Origin: Nelumbo lutea
Taxonomy: Eukaryota > Streptophyta > Magnoliopsida > Proteales > Nelumbonaceae
NCBI GenBank assembly: GCA_022828595.1
Contig: JAKGHH010000002.1
Coordinates: forward strand, 40,146,222 to 40,210,221
DNA length: 64,000 bases
Reading direction: 5' to 3'
The position numbers were made by a program, and so were the translations under genes. Positions 1-10,787 of the stretch are shown in pieces. Each line of letters opens with the position of its first letter. The stretch's first letter is position 1. Under the pieces are notes generated by a model. The model was not told where the DNA came from, ran no database searches, and saw only the letters and a program-made list of their open reading frames with translations.

Positions 1-590
1 TACATGGTTTTACTTTATGAAAGAGCGTGAGGAAGTTCTTGGAATTACTATTTGCAAGCTGATTGAAATCCAATATAGAAAGAAAGTTAAATAATTCAAG
101 TTGGACAATACAGTTGAATATTTTAAAAATACATTGAACTTATTTTTTGAAAATGAAGGAGCTTTAAATCAATCATCTTGAAGTTACACCCCACAACAAA
201 ATAGGGTTGCAAAGAAGAAAAATAGACATCTTATGGAGACAGCCCATGCATTATTGTTCCAACACAAGTTTCCCAAGAAGTATTAGTCTTATCAGTGCTT
301 ACTACATCATATTTGATAAATAAGATGCCATCCAAGATTCTTGGGATGAGGACTCCCTTCTTTGTTCTGCCCTAATGACCCTGTGTTCTCTTTACCACAA
401 AAAGTCTTTGGTTGTGTATGCTATATTCATGTTAAGGATTCAAAAAGAACCAAGTATGACCTAAAGAAAATTCAGGGTGTCTTTCTAGGTTATTCACCCA
501 TACAAAAGGGATACAAGTGTTTTGATCCACATATAGGAAGAAGATTTGTCACCAAAGATGTTATCTTTTAGAATCACAGTTTTTCTTTGA
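1..590 (+). pseudogene. Ty1/copia integrase remnant (decayed)
   Basis: Conceptual translation, with stops and frame changes, follows the copia integrase core from the window edge. It passes through the TPQQN-VAxxKNRHL-ETA segment near 190-255 and then the run FSLPQKVFGCVCYIHV and FLGYSPIQKGYKCFDP at 385-530, which is typical of the end of the copia integrase region. The stretch 362-571 is still open. This domain would join element cDNA to host DNA. In-frame stops (for example after the first LDN-like motif) show that the copy is dead. Bases 591-1054 are the low-complexity Ser/Pro/Thr-rich spacer usually found between integrase and reverse transcriptase. The element starts outside the window, so no 5' LTR can be seen. 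Confidence 0.88.
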
Positions 591-1054
591 ACCTTTCCAG
601 AATCCTCTTCAGGGGGAGAATTGTGGGGCGGAAGAGAATTCCTTTGATGTTAATCCATTTGTCTCTACTCCTACTCTATCTCCTTTCTTTCATCCTCTCC
701 TCCTACCCCTCAGTGTTCTAATGATCCTTGTCCTACCACTCTATTTACTATTGTACATGAAGAGACAACTCCTAAAGCTCCTACTTCACAAGATGATAAG
801 GTTGCTCTTACTACAGAAGCTGAAAAGGAGATGAATGTGTGTTTGAGGAAGAGGAAGAGAGGCCCATCAGGTGATGACCACAACTAGTTAGATGCCTCTA
901 AAGTCAATTAAGGTACTATCCCTGTCTCTTTTGACTTTGATTTAAATCTTCCTATTTCTTTGTAGAAACCTACTCGGTCTTGTACCCTTCACCCTATAAA
1001 TAGATTTGTCTCTTATTCCATTTATCTCCAACATATTATTCCTTTGTTTTTGCA

Positions 1055-2030
1055 TTGTCTTCCACTTCCACTCCTTCTAGGTACTCTGAGGTTATTGTTG
1101 ACTCTAAATGGAGGAAAGCGATGGATAAGGAAATGAGAGCTTTACTAAAGGTTGGTACTTGGGAAGTGGTTGATCTACTAGTTAGAAAGAACATTGTTGG
1201 GTGCAAATGGATGTATACTATAAAACACAAGGCTGGTGGATCAGTAAAGAGATATAAAACAAGGTTAGTGGCAAAAGGGTTCACACAAAAGAAGGGCATA
1301 AATTATATAGAGACCTTTCCACAGCTATAAAGTTGAACACTATATGGTTGCTACTGTCCCTAGTAGTTAATTATAGTTGGGAATTGCACTAATTGGATGT
1401 CAAGAATGTTTTCTTGAATGGAGACCTTTGAGATGAAGCCTACATGGATCCTCCACCGGTCTATGACATGAGAGGAAAGGTATACAGGCAGAAGAGAGCT
1501 TTATATGGATTTAAACAATCACTTAGAACATGATTTGAGAGTTTGTGCAAAGCAATGAAGACTATGGGTTATCATCAAAGAAATGTTGGTCACACACTAT
1601 TCTATAGAAAAAATAAAGAAAAGCTATTACCATTGATTGCATTGTGGATGACATGGTGGTGATAGGAAATGATTCAGAATAGATCAAAAGACTCAAGAAG
1701 TTCTTAGCCTCAAAGTTTGAGATAAAGTACTTGGGACCTCTAAGTACTTCCTAGGAATAGAGGTGGTCAGGTCTAGGGAAGGAATTTATATTTGTTAGAG
1801 GTAGTATGCTTTGGACCTCCTAAAGGAGACAAGAAAATTAGTAAGTAGGCCTATGGAGACTCCCATAGAGCAAAACCATGGATTGCAGGAGATGGACGAG
1901 GAGCTCTACACGGACTAGAAAAGATACCAATGACTTTTGGGTAAGTTTCTCTATCTATCTCTCACTGGACCTAATATTGCTTATGCTGCCCATGTTACCA
2001 GCCAGTTTATGCATTCTCTAACACTCTTCT
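1055..2030 (+). pseudogene. Ty1/copia reverse transcriptase remnant (decayed)
   Basis: From 1088 the translation reads KWRKAMDKEMRAL, then GCKWMYTIKHKAGG and KTRLVAKGFTQKKGINY, the usual N-terminal half of the copia-type RT domain (RVT_2). After a stop near 1330 further pieces follow in shifting frames: LDVKNVFLNGDL (about 1396), RALYGFKQS (about 1496), IVDDMVVIGND (about 1640, the catalytic DD-type motif) and KFEIKYLGPL-YFLGIEV (about 1715). The last match is YAAHVTSQFMHS near 2015, just before where RNase H should start. Many stops and indels make it non-functional. It lies in the same orientation as the integrase piece and belongs to the same element. The 3' part and the 3' LTR are not recognisable, so the element looks truncated. 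Confidence 0.9.
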
Positions 2031-2716
2031 TATTCTTCATTAAAACCAGAATACAAATAGATGAAATGCATGAGAGCTTTAATGGAGGCTATAGTGAAGG
2101 TCGATGACGCAATTCAGCAGAGTTTACATAAGGCGAGGGTAGTGCACGCGTGAGGAGAGTTTTGAGCCTCCTTTATTTAAAGAGAAAGTCTCTCAACAGA
2201 ATAGGAAATCATGTAACATAAGTGGAAACTTTTCCCAATGTAGGAAAGTTTGTTATTCAATTAGGTTTGGGATAGAGAGGTCATGAGTAGGGTTTTACCA
2301 CGTCACTGAGGAAATTCTGGGGTCTGAGTTCTCATCCTTCTCATCGGGGTCCGCATGTGAGTACAACCTCAACTACAATCCTAATTCTAAAAGCCTCTCA
2401 TGCCTTATACATTTTCTTAAAAATTAATGTGTTGGTTCATCACCATAGTTCTTTTGTGTGTTATGCTATTGCGTAGTAGCGCTTAAGTAATGTATCATTG
2501 CAACGTGGGGACTATGTAATGTTGTGATGAATCGTAGCATAACAGTGATGTCTCTATAGTACATCCAATTGCATTCTACACTAAGACAACAATTTTGTGT
2601 CTCATTGTGGGTGTGCCTATTTATTGTGATTTAAAATTTGAGTGGGACTGCGTTGTAAAGAGCTTTAGGCTATGTCAGTTGTGACTAGGTATTCTTTAGC
2701 GTGGCTCCTTTGTTAT
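2031..2716. other. Unassigned stretch downstream of copia remnant
   Basis: No coding similarity is visible. A TATA-like TTTATTTAAAG sits near 2170. The block 2085-2400 has higher GC than its surroundings and could be a decayed LTR, but no matching second copy or terminal inverted dinucleotides were found. Confidence 0.3.
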
Positions 2717-2861
2717 TTAGGTTGTGTTTGGAAATAATGCAAATAAGTGTGAATGTAAATATGTAGAGTCTAAAACTATTTATATAAATTACAAAGTTGG
2801 GTTAGTTTTGCACTGAAAAATTTATCTTCTTACCAAATAGACTTTTATCTGTAATGGGTGC

Positions 2862-4016
2862 TGATGGATCAATTTTCGGGCTAAGTACCTCGTCATTCGG
2901 TTTGCTTCCAAGTGGCCGATGACTCAAAGGTCGAAGTGGAGAATTTTTTTGGGTGAGGACCTGGATGTCGAGCTGACCAGGCCGAGTTGGGAGTAGACTA
3001 GGCGTTGGGCTGACCAGGCTGAGTTGGGGGCAGACTAGGTGCCGAGCTACAGATTAGGTGCCGAGCTGACCTGGCCGAGCTGCATGTTAGGTGTCCAATT
3101 GACCAAGCCGAGCTGGGGGCAGACTAGGTGTCGAGCTGACCAGGCTGAGCTGCATGTTAGGTGTTAAGCTGACCAGACCGAGCTGCATGTTAGGTGCCGA
3201 ACTGACCAGACCGAGCTGCATGTTAGGTGCCGAACTGACCAGGCCGAGCTGAGGGCAGACTAGGTGCCGAGCTGGGAGTGGACTAGGTGCCGAGCTGGAG
3301 GTAGGCTAGGTGTAGAGCTGACTAGGCCGAGTTGGATTGATTGTTGAGCTTCGTGGTTCTTTAGAGACTTGCAAGGAATCAATGTTAGAGGACCCGGGGT
3401 GGCTAACCCGGTGAGATCGCTTCGATGCTTAAGTCAGTACTCTCATAGTAGACTGTGAGCTAAAAATCATAAAGTATGAGAGCTAGAATATGCTTACTTT
3501 CCCCCCTATGCCATTGGGGTTGGTGCCTTTATATAGGCATTGTTTGGCATGGGATTCACTCACCGCATCCGAGATTTCCGCAAGGTCATCTAAGTGGTTC
3601 ATGATTCCCGGAGGCAACCGCCATGCATGTCGACCACCCTCCGGAACGTTCGGTACCTAGGCCAACTTCCAAGGATCGTGGGAGTGTTGGGATATGCATG
3701 CCAAATTTTTCGGTGAGCACGTCTCGCAGGTCACCACCTGGACTTCAATTAGGCCGGCACGCCCTTGAGGGAGGTCGCTCCTTGCATTGAAGTCACTTCG
3801 GCTATTGATGAGGTGTTGTAGGTCGGCCCTAGACAAGGTGCATCTAGCCGACCTAAATTGTGGTCGATGTCGCTAGTTCGGTGCTTGTGCCAGGTCGCCA
3901 ATTCAGGACACCATCATCTTGGCTAAGTTGTTGCCTAAGTGGTTCTGGATGTCACCCAGTTGTTCTGAGATGCCACGTGTCACAATGTCATTGGAGGGCC
4001 AAATCTGCCCTCATAA
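2862..4016 (-). mobile_element. Solo LTR (family B, Tat-like) inside the MITE
   Basis: The 1155-bp segment matches, in reverse, the LTR at 60553-61485. Read on the minus strand it starts TTATGAGGGCAGATTTGG (other copies start TGATGAGGG), has a CCTATATAAAGG promoter at about 3522-3533, carries the shared R/U5-type block at about 3365-3440 and ends in CCATCA. Flanks are GGTGC (2857-2861) and GGCGC (4017-4021), a 5-bp duplication with one C/T difference. No internal region is present, so it is a solo LTR left by LTR-LTR recombination. Confidence 0.85.
2955..3335 (-). repeat. 33-bp minisatellite within the solo LTR
   Basis: Units of about 33 bp built around GCCGAGCTGACCAGGCCGAG repeat head to tail. 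Clear unit starts are at 3127, 3160, 3193 and 3226, exactly 33 bp apart; units on either side are more variable. The homologous part of the LTR at 61345-61440 has only a short, degenerate version, so the array has expanded here. Confidence 0.85.
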
Positions 4017-4259
4017 GGCGCAAACATAAATTTCAATAAAACATATGTTTTTTTTAATCAAAAGCCTACTTGAATGCAAATTTACTTCTTTTTATTGATG
4101 TACTTTTACATCTTATTATCAATGTAAATATGCATTGGTCTGTTATTTGCCAATGCATAAATGTAATGTTGCCAAGTACAGGCAAAAGTGACCCAAAGTG
4201 CAAATTTACCCTGAACCGGGATTTACACTCAATTTGCATTATTTCCAAATGCAGCCTTA

Positions 4260-4954
4260 AATATGAAAACTTGGATTTGCAAGTGCAATATGGGTGTGTT
4301 GTGGTCACTTACATGAGTGTCTTCATTGCAATCTCCATAGGGTCTGAACCCATGTACTTACATAACTTTACATAGCATGGCAAGCTTTAGATTTAAGGCT
4401 TTATTCTAACAGATCATAGAATTTAAAGCCCTCTTCTCTTCCTTGGTTTGTTTGACAACCTTGATTCAATCAATTTCTCCATTTTTGTTAAGATGGGCTC
4501 AAAGGCTGAATTGGTAGGTAGGGGTGGACATGAATCTAATTATTCATGGGCCATTCGAACTCAGCATGTAAAAAAGTTTGATCTTACTCAATCCAAATCG
4601 AGCTTCGAGCCAAGCTTGAGCCCAATATAAAAGTTTGATTGCTAATTGAACCAAGATAAAACAGTATGAAGCTTGGCTCATGAAACTCACAAATCTAATC
4701 AAGTTTATATATAATGCTTTTAATTTTTTTACAATAGGAAATAGTTTTATATGTATAATTGTTAATTTTTTATATGAAATTTGGTTACTATTGAACTTGA
4801 ACAAAACCTAACTCAACATATAAACTTTTTGAGTAGAACGGAATTTAAATTGGCCTCCCCGAACTTGAACTAAAGCCTTATGCTTTGAACCTTGAATTCA
4901 ATGGTGGAGAAAGAGGAGGGTTGGGTGCACGTGAGCCCCACTAGTCATTACTAG
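4260..4954. other. Non-coding AT-rich spacer
   Basis: No gene is supported. From about 4516 a TAGGGGTGGACATGAATC motif resembles the left end of hAT-like non-autonomous elements in this window, but no matching right end is visible. Confidence 0.4.
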
Positions 4955-5366
4955 TAGGAATGGCAACGGGGTGGGGTAGGCAAAGTTTCCCATCCTTGTT
5001 CCTGTCCCTGTCCATGTCAATGGGGTAAGAGTTTTCCTATCCCCATAACTGCAGGGATTCCCACTCCCCACCAATTTTTATGATGTTCAATTTATTTTAT
5101 TTTTTACAATCCTATCAAAATAAATTAAATGTATTTAAACATATTGAAATGCATTTAAACATGTTCATCCATATTTTTAAAAATATTAGCGCAAATATAT
5201 ATTACTAAGCAGGGATCCCCATGGGCAGGGATTGGGGATCCGACAAGGTTGGGAGTGTTCTCCCCATTCCCCATCCCCATCACAATGAAAAGATAATCAT
5301 TCCTATTCCCACCCTATTTGGGTGTCTTCACATGAATGGAGGGAATGGGGAAAATTGCCATTCTTA
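4955..5366. mobile_element. hAT-like MITE, TAGGAATGGCAA family, copy 1
   Basis: Ends are TAGGAATGGCAA (4955) and, on the opposite strand, TAAGAATGGCAA (from 5366). Flanking 8-mers ATTACTAG (4947-4954) and ATAACTAT (5367-5374) agree at 6 of 8 positions, a decayed 8-bp duplication as expected for hAT elements. The interior is GGGGATGGGG-type sequence near both ends with an AT-rich core and no ORF. Related copies lie at 36501, 43830 and 54411. Confidence 0.72.
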
Positions 5367-6327
5367 ATAACTATAAAGAGCCTATAGTTCTATAGGTTTA
5401 ATCTCATACCTCATTTTTTGAAGGGAAGACAATTGACCATCTCAACTACTAGATCATTAACCATTTTAGCTCCTTTTCAAGGAAAAGAAAATTTGATATC
5501 TTGAAAAAATAAAGAAAAGTAGAAGAAACAAGAGTGGAGATTCTCCTCATTGCTCAAGATGGCAAGAGGATAACCAAAAATGTGGACAAAAAAAGGAAAT
5601 TAAATTATCACAAAAAGATACGAAAAACAATAATTCAGCTCTGCAGTTCTGCTCACCAAAGATTTAAAGAAATGTTAATGATTGAGAAAGAAATGAAAAG
5701 AAAAAGTCTTTGTTTTTTGTGTAGCAAGACAAAGGAATTCAAACCCATATTCATACACAACAAAAAAAGAGATATTATAAGTTGTTGAATAACATTTAAT
5801 AAAGAAACCTATGATCTCACAAGTCTATAATAAAGAAACTTAAAAACAGCAGTTGTTGAAGTTCAATTGAGCCTACTACATTCTGAGAACATTATAATAG
5901 AGGAATCAGAAAATCATAAATATACCCTAAACCCTAAAAACATAGACCTTCAATCATTTATCTATTAGTAATTAGGTTCCATTTTGGCCCAATTATTTTG
6001 TTTATATCTCTCTTTTGCTTACTTTTGCATGCAAATTTTGGTCTATTTATGCTTTAGATAACAATTTACTTTGGTCCCGTTAAGTTTCATTTTACTTTAT
6101 TTGCACTACAAAACAAGCAAGTAGACAAATCAAAATCCTGAAACAGGATGAAACCAGATATTGCACTCTTATACGTTTTCATCAGTGCAAACCAAATTGC
6201 ACTGAAAAATAAATAGGGCAATTGGTTTGCTTCCCGCATCATGTGCAGGGACATGTTTGGTACTCTTCATTGGTCTGTACCCACCAGTAAGACTTCAAGT
6301 TAGGTTGATTGGCCACCAAATAAATAT
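5367..6327. other. Non-coding AT-rich spacer
   Basis: Purine-rich, AT-rich DNA. A short Lys-rich open stretch at 5534-5788 resembles no known protein and is probably chance. Confidence 0.4.
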
Positions 6328-6642
6328 AAGTTTGGGAGTGCTTTTAATTATTTGAAAATAAGTGCTTATTCTAGTAATAACTTATTAGCATTTGGTGAAA
6401 AGCATTTATTTTAAACAGTGGTAGAAAAACTATTTTTATAATGATGTGACAGGTTAAGATAGGCCAGAAAAAGAAATAAGCACATATTGAATAAATACTT
6501 AAAAATGAGCTTAAAATTTGGGCTTTACAAAAAAAAAACACTTATTTTGGTCTTATTTTCTAATGCAAGTAAATGCTTATTGGTCCGATCCAAAATAAGT
6601 ATTTATTCGAATTAATGCTTATTTTTAAGCACTCCCAAACTT
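6328..6642. mobile_element. Non-autonomous TIR element (MITE), 315 bp
   Basis: A perfect 16-bp inverted repeat, AAGTTTGGGAGTGCTT at 6328-6343 and its complement at 6627-6642, bounds AT-rich DNA in which AATAAGTGCTTATT-type palindromes recur. No ORF is present. The exact ends and target duplication are unclear, so the superfamily is not assigned. Confidence 0.7.
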
Positions 6643-8077
6643 AGCCAAAAGAATCGGGACCAAAAAAAGTATTGTGGAGGAACAAGGGGTTGAAATACAT
6701 AAGAAGAGATTTTACCTATAATTGGTTTAACAAACTACTAGAAGGGACCATTTGGTGCACAAACTAGTGTTAAAATAGAGTGGCAATTTGACTCATCCCT
6801 ACAGGACTCTTCCTTGACTCCTCGTAAATATCTCTTCACACCAACCTCACAATACATCCCAGCCATACATTGGAACATCTCCCATGAATAACAACATAGA
6901 AGTACGGGAGATATTCTCAATTCATGACTGCAATGTGTGTGAGGTCGGTGTGAGAAACAAATTTGGATTTAGTTTCTCCAACCCCATCTTGGTTGGGGCA
7001 GGTTTTGGGGAAACCTAAAACTCTAGGGAACACAAACAAGGTGGGATGGTATTTGTCCATGCCACCCTAATTGGGGCGGGGTGAGGCAAATTCGAGGATC
7101 TCATTCCCTGCAGGATGGGGATGGAATTGAGATTTCTAACCTTCGTGGGTTATGTGGCAAGGTATTTCAGTGTCTAGGATGGGGCATGCAAAATCCGGCC
7201 TTGACCCACCTTGTTGTTGTTCCTATGTTAAAAGATGGGCTTAATACCAAACAGTGGCTCGGGTCTGGTTGTGCCAATCCAACACTGGTTATTAATCAGC
7301 TCTATAAAACATTAAGTTGGAACTGAACCGATTGTTAACCAGGCTAATCCAGTCTGACCCAATTAGACTTGTTTATATACATCTATAATAATTACCCAAA
7401 TTATCTTTATATACTGTCTATAATTTTTCTCTTTTAGACATAAAATTAGGGTTTAGAAAATTGGATCGGACTGTTTGATCGAATTGGTTGAACCGTGACC
7501 AGGGGCCCTAGTCGATTTGATCAGACCCCAAGAACCATAATGTCTGAAAATCCAATGAAAACTGACTGAACATTTGGTTTAATTGAAAATTTGGTAAATT
7601 GGTCCCGGTTTCATGAAACTGACTGGGTTAGTTAGTAATTGATTTTTTTTTGATAGGAAAAGTTGAGGGGCTACACAAGATGGGGAGTAGCTCTTACTCA
7701 GGAATTAAAAAAAAAACAAATCTGACTAAGATCCTTCGGGTCAATTCTGTCCGTAATTGAAAATACTAAAAGGACTATGAAATTACTTGAACCCATGACC
7801 ACTTATTTTCATATATTGTTTAATTAGAATTAATTCACCTCTTTATTTATGCTTTTAATGATTCTTTATTTTATATACTATTTTATACACGTATTTTAAA
7901 GAAATATAAATTAAAAAGCTTAAACCTTGATCATTACAATTTGAGTCTGGTTGAACCTATAAACCTCTCCCTTCTCCGATTTTATAACCGATCTAGTTAT
8001 TGAAACATTGCATAAAATAATTAATTTGGCACAATAAGAACAGGTTTCGACCCAATTATTAATTGGGACAAACCTTA
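6643..8077. other. Non-coding spacer before LTR element
   Basis: No gene recognised. The stretch 6970-7620 is richer in GGGG and CCGGTT-type motifs, like decayed hAT-type non-autonomous elements, but no paired termini were found. The rest is AT-rich. Confidence 0.4.
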
Positions 8078-8968
8078 TGATGAGGATGGATTTGGCCCTC
8101 CAATGACATTATGACACCTGGCACCTCATGAGAACTAAGTGCTAACTAACCAAGCAGCTCGCCACTTCCGAGCAGCTCACCACTTACAGGCAGTTTGCCA
8201 CCGTGCAACACTCATAAGCAGTAGGTAGCTCGCCACCATGCAGCACTTACAGGCACTAGGCAACTCGCCATCATGTAGCCTGGCACCTTACAAAGCCTGG
8301 CACTCACAGGCAGCTCGCCACCATGCAACACTTACAGGAAACTCGCCACCATGCTGCCTAGCACCTTACGGGCAGCTCGTTTCCTAGTCAGGCCGGCCAC
8401 CGCATGACAAACCCGAGGAGCTCACCACCGTACCCCACATTTTAGAGGATTACGACTTGTAATGGCTATATTAGCTCACCCACTCCCCGATTCAGGCGGA
8501 AATGGGCAACTTCACCAGTTGGTGGCATTATCCCCACCTAACACGAAAATAGGTCCCATCACAGTGGGAATCTAGGAACTGCTCCACCAAACCCGCGAGG
8601 ACTCCAGTATATAAAGACCTCACCCCCCAAAGGAAAAAATGAAGGGAGGCGAGAAAAGAGATGGTAACCTCTGCTCTCTAGATCTCTAACTCTCTAATAT
8701 CATCTTCAAGCTCTCTACTATGTGCTAACTTAGCCATCGGAGTGCCCCCGCTGGGTAAGCCACCCCAGGTTCTCTGATTCAGCTCTTGTAGGTAACTAGT
8801 TCCCGTCGTCTATAAAGATGAGCAAATCATCTCCTGCAGGGAGCAAACAGATTGCACTATGCCAGGGAGCTCCGCTTCAGCCCCTGAGTCATCGGCCACC
8901 TGGGAGAAGATGGGATGATGAGGTACTTAGCCACAAAAAATTATACGTGACCAGAAACGGTTACATCA
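8078..8968 (+). repeat. 5' LTR of family A element
   Basis: Starts TGATGAGGATGGATTTGG and ends GGTTACATCA directly before the primer-binding-like site. TATATAAAG at 8608-8616 is the likely promoter. The block at about 8731-8790 corresponds to the shared R/U5 block of the other LTRs. Short CAGCTCGCCACCATGCAGCA-type repeats occur in U3 at 8155-8370. Confidence 0.85.
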
Positions 8969-8990
8969 TTTGGCATCGTTTGTGGGAAAC
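8969..8990 (+). other. Primer-binding-site-like sequence
   Basis: TTTGGCATCGTTTGTGGGAA directly follows the LTR. It resembles the TTGGCGCCGTCTGTGGGAA type found after many plant Ty3/gypsy and LARD LTRs, with several substitutions. The priming tRNA is not assigned. Confidence 0.6.
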
Positions 8991-9239
8991 GCTACAAAAA
9001 GCTAAGTTCTCATCTTACAAAAAGCTAAGTCCTCTTCTCCTAGAAAATAAAACCTCATCAGTCCTCTTCGCGAGGTCCCCTCTACAAAGATGAGCTCTTC
9101 GTGACTTCCGCGGAAGTTGGCAGCCAATAAACTATATGGGCGCCCTTGCTGGTCAGTAGTGTTGCCCCCGTTGGTCGAGCTCCAAGCAGCTTCTTGTAGG
9201 AGTGGGTGACTGGCACCACGAGGCTGATGCAGTCATAGC

Positions 9240-9840
9240 TCTAAGGCGCCCACCCAGCAACGTGCGCATGGCCTGGCGGCCTGGCACAGGCACTGACCTG
9301 GAAACTTGGCCTAGGCATGGCCTGGTGACCTGGCACATGCGCCGACCTGGTGAGTGATTTTTAGTTAGAAACAAGTAAGCAAATTCTAGCTCTCAGACTT
9401 TGTGATTTTCAACTCGTAGTCTACTATGATAGTACTGACTTAAGCATCAAAGCGACCTCACTGGGTTAGCCACCCCGGGTCCTCTGACATTTAGTTCCTT
9501 GTAGGTCTTTAAAGAGCAACGTAGCTCATCAATCTAGCTAGGCACCTGGTCAGCCTGACACCTCACAGGCAACTTGGCTCCTGGTTAGCATGACACCTTA
9601 CAAGCAGCTTGGCACCCGGTAAGCCCGAAACCTGGTCAGCCTGGCACCTCACAGGCAGCTTGGCACTTGGTCAGCCCAGCACCTCATAGGCAACTCGGCA
9701 CCTGGTCAGCCCAGAACCTCACAGGTAGCTCGGCACCCGGTCAGCCCGGCACCTCACAGGTAGCTCGGCACCTGGTCAGCATGGCACCTCACAGGCAGCT
9801 TGACACCTGGTCAGCCCGGCACCTCACAGGTAGCTCGGCA
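9240..9840 (+). repeat. Family B LTR-like fragment inside family A element
   Basis: Bases 9370-9530 match 61195-61370 closely, including the ACTTAAGCATC and TTAGCCACCCCGGGTCCTCT block. Bases 9535-9840 are a degenerate minisatellite of CACCTGGTCAGCCCGGCACC units about 33-38 bp long. This is either a nested, internally deleted LTR or a recombinant interior. Confidence 0.65.
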
Positions 9841-10640
9841 CTGCATAAGACCCAGTCGCCTCTTCTACATTGGCAAAGTTCAGGAGTGCGGACTATGAGT
9901 CGCTCCCAAAGCCCAAGGGCCACAACACTGCTCAAGACCCAGTCGCCTCTTCGGCATGGGCAAAGTTCAGGAGTGGACTATGAGTCGCTCCCAAAGCCTA
10001 AGGGCCACAACACTGCTCAAGACCCAATCGCCTCTTCGGCATGGACAAAGTTCAGGAGTGGACTATAAGTCGCTCCCAAAGCCTAAGGGCTACAATACTA
10101 CTTAAGACCCAGTCGTTTCTTCGGCATGGGCAAAGTCAAAGAGAGTGGACTATAAGTCACTCCTAGAGCCTAAGGGCCAAAGTACCGAACTGGCAGAGAC
10201 ATGGGCACTGCATAAGACCCAATCGCCTCTTCGGCATGGGAAAAGTTCAGGAGTGGACTACGAGTCACTCCTAAAGCCTAAGGGCCATAATATTGCATAA
10301 GACCCAGTCGCCTCTTCAGCATGGGCAAAGTTCAGGAGTGGACTACGAGTCGCTCCCAAAGCCTAAGGGCCACAATACTGCATAAGACCCAACCGCCTCT
10401 TCGACATGGGCAAAGTTCAGGAGTGGACTACAAGTCACTCCATAAGGGCCACAATACTGCATAAGACCCAGTCGCCTCTTCGGCATGGGCAAAGATGAGG
10501 AGTGGACTACGAGTTGCTCGCAAAGCCTAAGGGCCACAATACTACATAAGACTTAATCGCCTCTTTGGCATGGGCAAAATCTAGGAGTGGACTATGAGTC
10601 GCTCCCGAAGCCTATGGGCTACAGTATTGAACTGGCAGAG
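9841..10640 (+). repeat. 85-bp tandem array, about 9 copies
   Basis: Unit starts (CTGCATAAGACCCAGTCGCC or variants) fall at 9841, 9928, 10013, 10098, 10208, 10293, 10378, 10457 and 10542. Spacing is 85 bp except where units carry indels (87, 110 and 79). The 110-bp unit contains an insert with AACTGGCAGAGAC that recurs after the last unit. The array sits just upstream of the polypurine tract of the LTR element. Open frames across it are repeat artefacts. Confidence 0.93.
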
Positions 10641-10772
10641 ACCTAGGCACCTTATGGGCAGCTCGCTTCCAAGTAACTCCCAGAGCCTAAGAAAATGAAT
10701 CAGCGCTTCGAGCTCGTCGAATGGCGGGCCAAAAGGAGAAATCTACTCCCTTCACCGAGTTACTTTTAGCTC

Positions 10773-10787
10773 GGGAGTGGGGGCAAA
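10773..10787 (+). other. Polypurine tract of family A element
   Basis: GGGAGTGGGGGCAAA lies directly before the TGATGAGGG start of the 3' LTR. An equivalent GGGAGTGGGGGGCAA precedes the related LTR at 60553. Confidence 0.8.

Larger units (their letters stand above)
2720..4256. mobile_element. PIF/Harbinger-like MITE interrupted by a solo LTR
   Basis: Left end (2720) reads GGTTGTGTTTGGAAATAATG. The reverse complement of the right end (to 4256) reads GGCTGCATTTGGAAATAATG, so the inverted repeats match at 17 of 20 bases and similarity continues further inward. Both sides carry TTA (2717-2719 and 4257-4259), the usual target duplication of PIF/Harbinger (Tourist-type) elements. Removing the solo LTR and one 5-bp duplication leaves a MITE of about 377 bp with no coding capacity. 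Confidence 0.82.

Noticed and set aside
5534..5788. Lys-rich 84-codon frame
   Set aside because: Composition follows the A-rich DNA; no domain is visible.
9667..10068. 133-codon frame rich in repeated peptides
   Set aside because: It is generated by the LTR minisatellite and the 85-bp array; unit indels break it elsewhere.
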